46,331 nucleotides of DNA from Planctomycetota bacterium. GTDB taxonomy: Bacteria; Planctomycetota; UBA1135; GCA-002686595. This document shows, in pieces, positions 35,701 to 42,153 of the stretch (its first letter is position 1; every line of letters begins with the position of its first letter). The stretch spans positions 1 through 46,331 of the forward strand of contig JADLBP010000369.1 in the NCBI GenBank assembly GCA_020847695.1. Reading direction: 5' to 3'. Position numbers and translations under genes: made by a program. Under the pieces are notes generated by a model, which saw only the letters and a list, made by a program, of their open reading frames with translations, searched no databases and was not told the DNA's origin.

Positions 35701-35911
35701 GATGACGTCGCTCGCGTTCATCTTCGGCGTGCTGCCGCTGGTGATCGCCCGCGGCGCGGGCGCGGCGGGTCGCCAATCGATCGGCACCGGCGTGATGGGC
35801 GGCATGATCGCGGCGACGGCGCTCGCGGTGTTCTTCGTGCCGCTGTTCTTCCGCCTGATCGAGGGCGCGAGCGAGAAGCTCTTCGGCCGCAAGGAAGCGC
35901 CGGCGGAATAG
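32786..35911 (+). CDS. RND multidrug efflux transporter, HAE1/AcrB family
   Basis: A 1041-residue inner-membrane pump of normal length. It opens FSRFFIDRPVFATVLSVLI and has the expected twelve membrane helices in two groups around large periplasmic loops. Proton-relay acids are present at 409 and 410 in AIGIVVDDAIVVVENVER, and the matching Lys occurs in GLAAKNAILIVEF. Pore and porter segments include YPGANAETVAEALAAPIEQQL and FDTTRFIRVSAREV. HAE1 pumps export drugs, dyes, detergents or host compounds by proton antiport; the substrate cannot be predicted. It is last in the gntR operon and ends about 150 bases before a radical-SAM gene. Confidence 0.97.
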   Translation: MFSRFFIDRPVFATVLSVLIVVAGLVSIFNLPVARYPEITPPQVRIVATYPGANAETVAEALAAPIEQQLSGAKDLLYFSSQCTNDGVLTTLVSFEIGTNQDLAAVEVQNRVKLAEPRLPAETRRLGVSVQKTSSNILLVAAMRANDSRYDDLYLSNYATQNVADALKRVPGVGDVQVFGARDYAMRVWLDPERLAQKRLTVAQVRAKIVEQNGLYAAGRVGQAPNDGGTELTIPVVTRGRLQTAEEFENVVLRSDVDGSRVLLRDVGRAELGSQSYDLFGRVDGMPAAMMLVFLQSNANALDTADGVRAVVAGLAPSFPDGVSCEIPFDTTRFIRVSAREVIQTLLEAVGLVLLVVFVFLQSWRATLVPLLAVPVSIIGAFAGMKLFGFSINALTLFGLVLAIGIVVDDAIVVVENVERLMHEKHLSPRDATIEAMREVSGPVVAIVLVLSAVFVPVAFLGGLTGELYRQFAATIAISVAISGLVALTLSPALCRLLLRPKDAERSGPFLLFDHVFERITRGYLAGVRATLRGAVLALVLFGGLLFVAWRIQAHRPTGFLPQEDQGFYVVAAILPEGSSLARTQEVSKRVEEWVLSQPETEHVVLLGGQNLLSGGIASTNAFTMFVGLKHWEERTEPGTSVDALIGRFNQTMFPEKEGLVFAFNFPAVPGLGIRAGFEMQLQARGGADVRELGRVVGEFTQKLSARPEVSAVTANVNLSLPQLFVDVDRSKALDMGVPIGDVYDTMQAYLSQLYADDFFLQGRVYRVNLQAEPSSRRGPDDIGRFHVMNRDGRMVPLSELVTSHFQSGPNLVGRFNGYNAVQIAGAPGVGRSSGEALQAVREVAETLPPGFAIDFSGQTYQEIRTGNQALRALLFGVLVVFLVLAAQYESFSLPFAVLLAVPLGAFGALVAVWWRNLPLDIYFQIGLLTLVGLAAKNAILIVEFAVAQRHKGATLRDAALAAAKLRFRPIVMTSLAFIFGVLPLVIARGAGAAGRQSIGTGVMGGMIAATALAVFFVPLFFRLIEGASEKLFGRKEAPAE

Positions 35912-36058
35912 GACGTTCGAGGGGTCCGAGCTCGCGAACTCGCCTCGTCGCCGCCTGCTTCGACGCCGATCGGATGCGCTCCGACCGGCCGCCACGGCAC
36001 GTCAACCTACCGCCCACGGGAGATTGCGGTTAGCATCGGTCGGCCCGCGCCCCCCACC

Positions 36059-37459
36059 ATGCTCCGCATCGCCCTCGTCCAGACGTACCACCCCTACACG
36101 CAGTTCACCCACGTCCACCCGCTCGGGATCATGATGATCGCCGCGCAGGCTCGGAAGTCGGGGTTCGCCGACGTGCACATCCTCGACATGAAGGTCGAGG
36201 ACTGGACGCCACAGCGCTGCGTCGACGAGCTCGTCGAGCTCAAGCCCGACGTCGTCGGCCTCTCCGCGATGACGTACGAGGCGGGCTGCTTGAACGAGGT
36301 CGCGCGCGAGCTCGAGCGCCGGATGCCCGGCGTGATCGTCGTCGCGGGTGGACCGCACCCATCGGTCGCGGCCGCGGACGTGCTCGCGGAGAAGGCGGTC
36401 GACTTCGTCGTGCGCGGCGAGGGCGAGTTCACGTTCGCCGAGCTCTGCGACGGGCTCGACAAGGGCCGCAACGACTGGTCGGCGTGCGAAGGCCTCTCGT
36501 GGCGCGACCGCGACGGCAAGATCGTGCACAACCCCGATCGCGCGCCGCCCGCGAAGCTCGACGAGATGCCGTTCCCCGCGTGGGACCTCGTCGACCACGA
36601 GAAGTACCACACGGTGCCGCGCGGCGGCGTGATCTACGCGCACAAGGAGTTCGCGACGATGTTCTCGTCGCGCGCGTGCCCGTGGCGCTGCACGTACTGC
36701 CACAACAGCTACGGCAAGACCTTCCGCGAGCGTTCGGCGGAGAACGTGCTCGCCGAGATCGATCTGCTGGTCAAGGACTACGGAGTGAAGGAGATCGTCT
36801 TCATGGACGACATCTTCAACTTCCGTCCGGAGCGCGCGAAGAAGATCGCGCAGGGCCTGATCGATCGCGACTACAAGCTCGCGCTGACGTTCCCGAATGG
36901 CTTCCGCGGCGACATCCTCGACGAGGAGCTCGTGGTGCTCCTGAAGAAGGCCGGCATGTACCGCTGCATGGTCGCGGTCGAGTCGGCGAGCCCGCGCATC
37001 CAGAAGGTGATGAAGAAGAACCTGAAGATCGACAAGGTGCAGCGCATCGTCGACTTCATCGCCGACCAAGGGATCATGGTCCACGGCGCGTTCATGCTCG
37101 GCTTCCCGACGGAGACCGAGGAGGAGATGCGCGAGACGATCGACTGGGCCGCCGAGAGCTCGTTCCACACCGCCGCGTTCTTCCGCGTGATCCCGTTCAA
37201 GGGGACCGAGCTCTTCAAGGAGATCGAGCACTCGGGCTACGACCTGCCGAAGGACTGGAGCGCGTACGAGCCGTACAAGAGCGAGATCAACCTCTCGACG
37301 GTGCCCGAGGAGACGATCTTCAAGCTCCGCAAGGAGGCCTACCGGCGCTTCTACTTCAACCCGAAGCGCATGTGGCGGATCTTCAAGTCGATCCCGAACA
37401 AGACCAACATGCTGCCGTTCCTGACGCTGCTCTTCGCGCGCCGGGCGTACGCGAGATAA
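36059..37459 (+). CDS. B12-binding-domain radical SAM protein
   Basis: A 466-residue protein. Residues 1-130 are a cobalamin-binding-type domain: VHPLGIMMIAAQARKSGF, PDVVGLSAMTYEA and VVAGGPHPSV, with VRGEGEF marking its end. The radical SAM core has Cys207, Cys211 and Cys214 in RACPWRCTYCH, then FMDDIFNFRPERAK, ALTFPNGFRGDILDEE and VAVESASPRIQKVMKK, and HGAFMLGFPTETEEEM. A helical C-terminal extension with YRRFYFNPKRMWRIF is common in BchE-like and hopanoid- or lipid-modifying members. The substrate is unknown. It is convergent with the DUF2283 gene 8 bases away, and is a paralogue in architecture of the radical-SAM gene at 25531-27039. Confidence 0.9.
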   Translation: MLRIALVQTYHPYTQFTHVHPLGIMMIAAQARKSGFADVHILDMKVEDWTPQRCVDELVELKPDVVGLSAMTYEAGCLNEVARELERRMPGVIVVAGGPHPSVAAADVLAEKAVDFVVRGEGEFTFAELCDGLDKGRNDWSACEGLSWRDRDGKIVHNPDRAPPAKLDEMPFPAWDLVDHEKYHTVPRGGVIYAHKEFATMFSSRACPWRCTYCHNSYGKTFRERSAENVLAEIDLLVKDYGVKEIVFMDDIFNFRPERAKKIAQGLIDRDYKLALTFPNGFRGDILDEELVVLLKKAGMYRCMVAVESASPRIQKVMKKNLKIDKVQRIVDFIADQGIMVHGAFMLGFPTETEEEMRETIDWAAESSFHTAAFFRVIPFKGTELFKEIEHSGYDLPKDWSAYEPYKSEINLSTVPEETIFKLRKEAYRRFYFNPKRMWRIFKSIPNKTNMLPFLTLLFARRAYAR

Positions 37460-37466
37460 ATCGGGA

Positions 37467-37700
37467 TCAGACCGCGCGGCGCAGATCGGCGGTCACCGGG
37501 AGCTCGAACAGCGGGTTCCTGATCAACCGCGTCGAGAAGAACAGCACCTCGACGTTCTCGATCTCGCCGGTGACCGGATGGACGCGAGCGATCACATCGT
37601 CGCCGAGCTCCTCGGTCAGCTGCTCGGGATACGGCGACCGCTTGCTGATCGACAGGACATCGCCCTCTCGGTCGTATTGGAACGTCAGCTTGTCGGCCAT
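37467..37700 (-). CDS. DUF2283 family small protein
   Basis: A 77-residue protein. LTFQYDREGDVLSIS, then DDVIARVHPVTGEIENVEVLFFSTRL, matches the DUF2283 pattern, a compact beta-rich fold. An AGGAGA ribosome-binding site is embedded in the 3' end of the upstream gene, and the two coding regions overlap by 16 bases, so translation is probably coupled. DUF2283 genes often stand next to small genes that resemble toxins, and their role is undetermined; by position this would be the antitoxin-like partner. That function is inference only. Confidence 0.82.
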   Translation of the reverse strand: MADKLTFQYDREGDVLSISKRSPYPEQLTEELGDDVIARVHPVTGEIENVEVLFFSTRLIRNPLFELPVTADLRRAV

Positions 37701-38011
37701 TGGATGTCTCCTGCGGCGAGCTTACGTGCGACGTAGGCCGTCACGATCCAGTGCCGTCGAGGAGGCCCGACATCGCTGACGACCACGACCACGAGGTGCT
37801 TGCCCTCCGGATCGCCATCGTACCACTTCGAGAAGAGGCGAGCGTTCGCCGTCCGGGCGCTGCGCCTCACCGCGTCGGGATGAAGCAGCACGCATCCGAT
37901 CCGATCGACGAACGTGGGGAGGACCTCCGGGTGACGGGATCGAATGTGGACCGCACGTTCGTCCGAGAGCTCGACCTCTGCTTCGAGGTGCGCGCACGGA
38001 AAGCGCCGCAT
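37685..38011 (-). CDS. Small basic protein, candidate BECR-like toxin partner of DUF2283
   Basis: A 108-residue protein. The recognisable pattern is an early helix with two His (AVHIRSRHPEVL, His22 and His27), a Lys71 strand (KHLVVVVVSDV), a WIVTAY strand (Thr91, Tyr93) and a short tail. Similar His-helix plus K/T-Y strand arrangements occur in barnase/EndoU/RelE-like (BECR) nucleases and in uncharacterised genes beside DUF2283. The predicted charge is strongly basic at the N-terminus. The gene overlaps DUF2283 by 16 bases. I do not recognise a named family with certainty; a nuclease role is hypothetical. Confidence 0.6.
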   Translation of the reverse strand: MRRFPCAHLEAEVELSDERAVHIRSRHPEVLPTFVDRIGCVLLHPDAVRRSARTANARLFSKWYDGDPEGKHLVVVVVSDVGPPRRHWIVTAYVARKLAAGDIQWPTS

Positions 38012-38430
38012 GGGGGTTCAAACGCAACCGCACCACGGTCGAGCTCGCCGCGCCGGTGAGGATTCGCGTCCCGCGTCCGAGCACGCGAACTTCTCGAAGC
38101 GCTCGAAACGTGTCGCGATGCGTTCCCGATCCATCAGTCCATCCCCCATCGTTCCCTCATTCATCGATCCCCCCGTCGTCACGATCCGTCGCGCGAACGC
38201 GCGCAGTCCGGAGTTCGCCTCGACGCCGGAGTTGCGAAACGCGCTCGCGACGTACAGGACCGACCCACCCTGCAGCGGTTTCAGCTTTCGACGCCGGCGT
38301 CGAGCCCACGACACGCGCGCTGCGGTTCGACGGGGACCGGCGCGTCGCCGCGCGGACGGTGACGAGCGACTGACCGGCGCGCGCGGGCGCCGGCTCGCAA
38401 CTCGGCGCGGCGCACGCTAGTTTTCGCGGC
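38012..38430. other. 420-bp region without a clear gene; possible gene fragment
   Basis: No convincing intact gene. On the minus strand around 38070-38140 the frame reads ATRFERFEKFACSDAGRE, which weakly recalls the first helix of 23S-rRNA-intervening four-helix-bundle proteins and then breaks into unrelated sequence. It could be the front end of a truncated gene. Short purine-rich GATG-type repeats lie at 38130-38170. Confidence 0.35.
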
Positions 38431-38892
38431 GTGAGCGACGGAGCACCGGCACGCGGCGAGCGCAAGTGGCAGAAGCCCAAGCGCAATTGGCTCCTCGTCG
38501 CCGCGATCGCGCTCGGCGTCACCGGCGTGCTCTACGTCGCGGCGCGTTTCACCGTCGCGTACGTGGTCGAGAACTTTCTGCCGCAAGGCCCGTACGCGCA
38601 TCGCGACCCGCTGCAGTTCTCGAACCAGCTCTGGCTCGCCACCGCCAAGGACAAGAGCGGCACGCGCTACCTGATGCTCGACGACCTGCTGAAGCGCCAT
38701 CCGTTGGTCGGGCTCACGCGCGACGAAGTCGTAGCGCTGCTCGGTCCGTTCGAGCCGCCGGGCTATCCGGGATTCCCCGCGTGCTACTACCTCGGACCGG
38801 AGAACCATCCGTTCCGCGAGGGGACCGCGTGGCTCGTGCTGACGCTCGACGCCGACCAACGCGTCCGCGCGATCGACGTGCAGACCAAGTGA
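38431..38892 (+). CDS. Membrane-anchored BamE-like protein of unknown function
   Basis: A 153-residue protein with a GTG start. Basic residues precede one membrane helix (NWLLVAAIALGVTGVLYVAARF, about 20-41). The outer part has RHPLVGLTRDEVVALLGPFEPPGYPGF, a Tyr-rich stretch ending CYYLGPENHP, and a closing WLVLTLDADQRVRAIDVQTK. The 'G(L/M)TxxEVxxLLGxP...Y...L.F....V' pattern is like SmpA/BamE or PepSY-type small envelope folds, but similarity is weak. It precedes the membrane fusion gene by 134 bases. No role can be given. Confidence 0.65.
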   Translation: MSDGAPARGERKWQKPKRNWLLVAAIALGVTGVLYVAARFTVAYVVENFLPQGPYAHRDPLQFSNQLWLATAKDKSGTRYLMLDDLLKRHPLVGLTRDEVVALLGPFEPPGYPGFPACYYLGPENHPFREGTAWLVLTLDADQRVRAIDVQTK

Positions 38893-39026
38893 GCGAGCGC
38901 CCCGCGCCGACGCCCGTCCCGATCGTGGCGAGCTCGCGGTCGACTGCGCTCTCGCAACCGTCCGACCGCGCCAACCCGCGCTCCGGGTCTGGCCGTCGCC
39001 GAGCGCCGCCGTAGAATCCCGCGACC

Positions 39027-41633
39027 ATGCCCCCCACGAGCTCAGCGCCGACGTCGAGCTCGGGCCGCGCGCTCGTCCTCGCCGCGTTCTTCGTCTCCGG
39101 CGTCGGCGCACTCGTGCAAGAGATCGCGTGGACGCGCTTGCTCGGTCCGTTCCTCGGCAGCACGGCGCAAGCGCAAGCGATCGTGCTCGCGATCTTCATG
39201 GGCGGGCTCGCGGCCGGGAGCACGCTGTTCGGACGCCGCGCAGACCGCTCGGGCTCGCCACTGCGACTCTACGCGATCCTCGAGCTCGTGATCGCCATCT
39301 ACGCGCTCGCGTTGCCATGGCTCGTGCGCGCGGCGGGCTCGGCGTTCGTCGCGGTCGCGTCGCGCGCGGGCGAGGACGCGACGCTCGTGCGCACGCTGCT
39401 GCGGCTCGCGCTCGCGAGCGCGGTGTTGCTCGTGCCCGCGATCCTGATGGGCGGCACGCTGCCGATCCTCGCGCGCCACCTGGTGAAGAGCCTCGGCGAG
39501 ACGCGCGCGCGCGTCGGCGAGCTCTACACGATCAACACGTTCGGCGCGGTCGCGGGCGCGATGCTCGGCGGGTTCGTGTTGCTCGAGCGCGTCGGCGTGC
39601 AAGGCTCGCTCTGGATCGCGGCGGCGCTCGCGCTCGCGGCCGGCGGCGGCGCGTGGCTGCTGTCGAGCCCGGCGAGCGCGTCGAGCGCTGACTCCGACGA
39701 CGCGACGGGCTCCGGCGAAGGCGCGCAGGCGAGTGCGGGCCCGGGCGCGGCGTCCGCGGCGGGCGCTACGAGCGCCGTCGGCTCGGCGCCGCTCGGCACC
39801 ACCGCGCTCGTCGCGCTCGGCGCGTCGGGCTTCGCGGCGATGGTGTACGAGATCGTGATGATCCGCGCGGTCGGGCTCGCGCTCGGCTCGTCGACGTACG
39901 CGTTCACGATGATGTTGGTCGCGTTCATCGTCGGCATCGGGCTCGGCAGCTTCCTGGTGTCGCGCCTGCGGATCGAGCGTCCGCTGGTCGCGATCGGGTG
40001 GAGCCAGCTCGCCGGCGCGCTCGCCTTCCTCGCGATCACGCCGCTGCTCGAACGCCTCGCGTGGTACGCGGGTCTCGCGCGCTGCCATTGCGCGACGCCG
40101 GAGCCGAGCCTCGCGTGCTTCCTCGGCCTGGGCACGTCGTTGGTGCTCGCGTTGCTCGTCGTGCCGACCGCGTGCCTCGGCGCCGCGTTCCCGTTGGTCG
40201 CGCAGGCCGCGCAGCGCTCGATCGGCTCGGTCGGCGCGCGCGTCGGTTGGACGTACGCGTGCAACACGCTCGGCAACGTGTCGGGCGCGGTGGTCGCGAG
40301 CCTGGTGCTCGTGCCGACGCTCGGCATCGGCGGCTCGCTCGAGCTCGGCGTCGCGCTCAACCTGCTCGCCGCGGCGTTGACGCTGGTCGGCGGCGCGCGC
40401 GTGAAGGAGCGGCTCGCCGCGCTCGCGCTCGCGGTGGTCGCCGTGGCGATCTACGTGCCCGCGCGCGACTGGCCGAACGGCTTGAACCTCGCGGCGCAGC
40501 ACTTCCGACTGCGCTCGCATCCGCCGGAGAGCTACGCGGCGTTCGAACGGATCTACAACTACGCGCCGACGAAGCAATTCCTCGAAGAGGACTCGCTCGG
40601 CACCGTGCTCGTCGCCGGCGTGCCGCCCGATCTGACGCTCTACGTCAACGGCAAGGCGGACGCGAGCTCGGGCGGCGACCTGACGACGCAGCTCTTGCTC
40701 GGCCACATCCCGATGTTGATGGCGCCGAAGCACGAGAACGTGCTGACGATCGGTTTCGGCGCGGGCTTCAGCGCCGGCGCGATCGCGCGCCATCCGATCG
40801 CGCGCCAGGACCTCGTCGAGATCTCGCCCGCGGTGTTGAACGCGGACGCGCTCTTCCGCGAATGGAACGGCGCGCCGCTGCAGGATCCGCGCACGAAGGC
40901 GTACCTCGAGGATGCGCGCAGCTTCATCCGCACGACGCCCCGGCTCTACGACGTGATCGTCAGCGAGCCGAGCAACCCGTGGGTCGTCGGCGTCGCGGGT
41001 CTCTTCTCGCGCGAGTTCTTCCGTGACGCGGCGTCGAAGCTCTCACCGGGCGGCGTGCTCTGCTTGTGGTTCCACGAGTACGAGCAATCGAGCGAGGCAG
41101 TCGCGTTGGTCGTGCGCACGCTCGCGGCCGAGTTCCCCGAGATCTGGCTGTGGCGCGAGTACGGCTTCACCGACATGGTGCTGGTCGCGAGCCGCGAGCC
41201 GCTGCCGCTCGACTTCGCCGAGATGGAGCGACGCTTCGACGCCGTGCGCGCGGACATGGCGCGGATCGGGATCCCGTCGCTCGCCGCGCTGTTCGGCCAC
41301 AACGCCGCCGGCCCGGGCGAGATGAAGCGCGCCGCCGGGCCGGGGCCCGAGCACACCGACCTCGAGCCGCATCTCGAGTTCCTCGCGGCGCGCGCGGTGC
41401 TCGCGGGCACCGCGTCGGACTTCGGGTGGCTGCACGACCTGCACTACCGCGCGCCGAGCACGCTCGAGACCGGCACGCTGCTCGATCGTTACCGCCGCTG
41501 GCGCGCCGAGAACGGCCGGCCGCTGACGAAGAGCGAGCTCCAGGCCGTGGTCACGCACATGGCGGCGTCGCTGCCGCCGGGCCACCGCATCCTGAAGCGC
41601 TTCGGCGACTTCGCGAACGCGGCGTCGGACTGA
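39027..41633 (+). CDS. Multi-pass membrane protein fused to a spermidine-synthase-like domain
   Basis: An 868-residue protein. The first half (to about 470) has some ten or more hydrophobic helices resembling the MFS-like part of spermidine-synthase fusions (VSGVGALVQEIAWTRLLGPFLGST; later GASGFAAMVYEIVMIRAVGLALGSSTYAFTMM, a second copy of the same opening). A low-complexity Ala/Ser/Gly linker at about 215-250 separates the two membrane halves. The second half is a spermidine-synthase-like Rossmann domain: NVLTIGFGAGFSAGAIA, LVEISPAVLNADALF, YDVIVSEPSNPWVVGVAGLFS. The SAM-binding GGGDG is altered to GFGAG, so polyamine synthesis is doubtful. Its role is unknown, and its location is the inner membrane. 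Confidence 0.85.
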   Translation: MPPTSSAPTSSSGRALVLAAFFVSGVGALVQEIAWTRLLGPFLGSTAQAQAIVLAIFMGGLAAGSTLFGRRADRSGSPLRLYAILELVIAIYALALPWLVRAAGSAFVAVASRAGEDATLVRTLLRLALASAVLLVPAILMGGTLPILARHLVKSLGETRARVGELYTINTFGAVAGAMLGGFVLLERVGVQGSLWIAAALALAAGGGAWLLSSPASASSADSDDATGSGEGAQASAGPGAASAAGATSAVGSAPLGTTALVALGASGFAAMVYEIVMIRAVGLALGSSTYAFTMMLVAFIVGIGLGSFLVSRLRIERPLVAIGWSQLAGALAFLAITPLLERLAWYAGLARCHCATPEPSLACFLGLGTSLVLALLVVPTACLGAAFPLVAQAAQRSIGSVGARVGWTYACNTLGNVSGAVVASLVLVPTLGIGGSLELGVALNLLAAALTLVGGARVKERLAALALAVVAVAIYVPARDWPNGLNLAAQHFRLRSHPPESYAAFERIYNYAPTKQFLEEDSLGTVLVAGVPPDLTLYVNGKADASSGGDLTTQLLLGHIPMLMAPKHENVLTIGFGAGFSAGAIARHPIARQDLVEISPAVLNADALFREWNGAPLQDPRTKAYLEDARSFIRTTPRLYDVIVSEPSNPWVVGVAGLFSREFFRDAASKLSPGGVLCLWFHEYEQSSEAVALVVRTLAAEFPEIWLWREYGFTDMVLVASREPLPLDFAEMERRFDAVRADMARIGIPSLAALFGHNAAGPGEMKRAAGPGPEHTDLEPHLEFLAARAVLAGTASDFGWLHDLHYRAPSTLETGTLLDRYRRWRAENGRPLTKSELQAVVTHMAASLPPGHRILKRFGDFANAASD

Positions 41634-41669
41634 GCGTCGCGTCGGGCCGAACGCGAGCGCGCGGACGGT

Positions 41670-41975
41670 TCAGGCCTTCGGCGCGGCGGACCGCGGCGCG
41701 ACTTCGATGCTCGCGAGCTCGCCCGGCGCGAGCGTCGACGCCCGCAGCACGGTGTCGTCGAGCAACAGGAAGTGCTTCTTCCAGCGGAGGATGATCCAGC
41801 TGTCGAAGCTCTCGCCTTCGAGCTTGCCGCGCACGGGCACGCCGCGCACGCGCTGGTAGACCACCTCCGTAGGGAGCTCTCCCCACTCTTCGGAAGGATC
41901 GAACGGCACCTGCACGGTGCACCCTTTTTGTCCGTCGAGCACGACGGCCCGGAACCGACGCGGTCGCACACCCAT
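41670..41975 (-). CDS. DUF1905-like small protein
   Basis: A 101-residue soluble protein. RFRAVVLDGQKGCTVQVPFDPSEEWGE, then VRGVPVRGKLEGESFDSWII, then HFLLLDDTVLRASTLAPGELASIEV fits the DUF1905 beta-barrel pattern (F.A...VPFD...V.G.I.G..F......LP....R...G...GD.V.V), though the segment FDPSEEWGELPTEV is longer than usual. DUF1905 often precedes a YdeI-type domain; here it stands alone. Family function is unknown. It is divergent from the pyruvate-kinase-like gene with 178 bases between starts and convergent with the membrane fusion gene. Confidence 0.75.
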   Translation of the reverse strand: MGVRPRRFRAVVLDGQKGCTVQVPFDPSEEWGELPTEVVYQRVRGVPVRGKLEGESFDSWIILRWKKHFLLLDDTVLRASTLAPGELASIEVAPRSAAPKA

Positions 41976-42153
41976 GGCCCGGAGATTCTGCCTGATCCGA
42001 GGCCGAAACGCAGTTCCCGTGCGGAAGGAATTCGCGCCACGACCACGAAGTCGTCGCTCGCTCGCCCTCTTGCGTATCAGGACGGTCTCGTCTTGATGTC
42101 ATCTTCCAGTCGGTCGGGCATGGTTCCGGCCTCCCACCGACGCGAGGAGCACC

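Noticed and set aside
33599..35995. 798-codon antisense frame in the RND pump gene
   Set aside because: Composition is Arg/Asp/His-rich and mirrors the sense codons; the sense protein is an unmistakable transporter.
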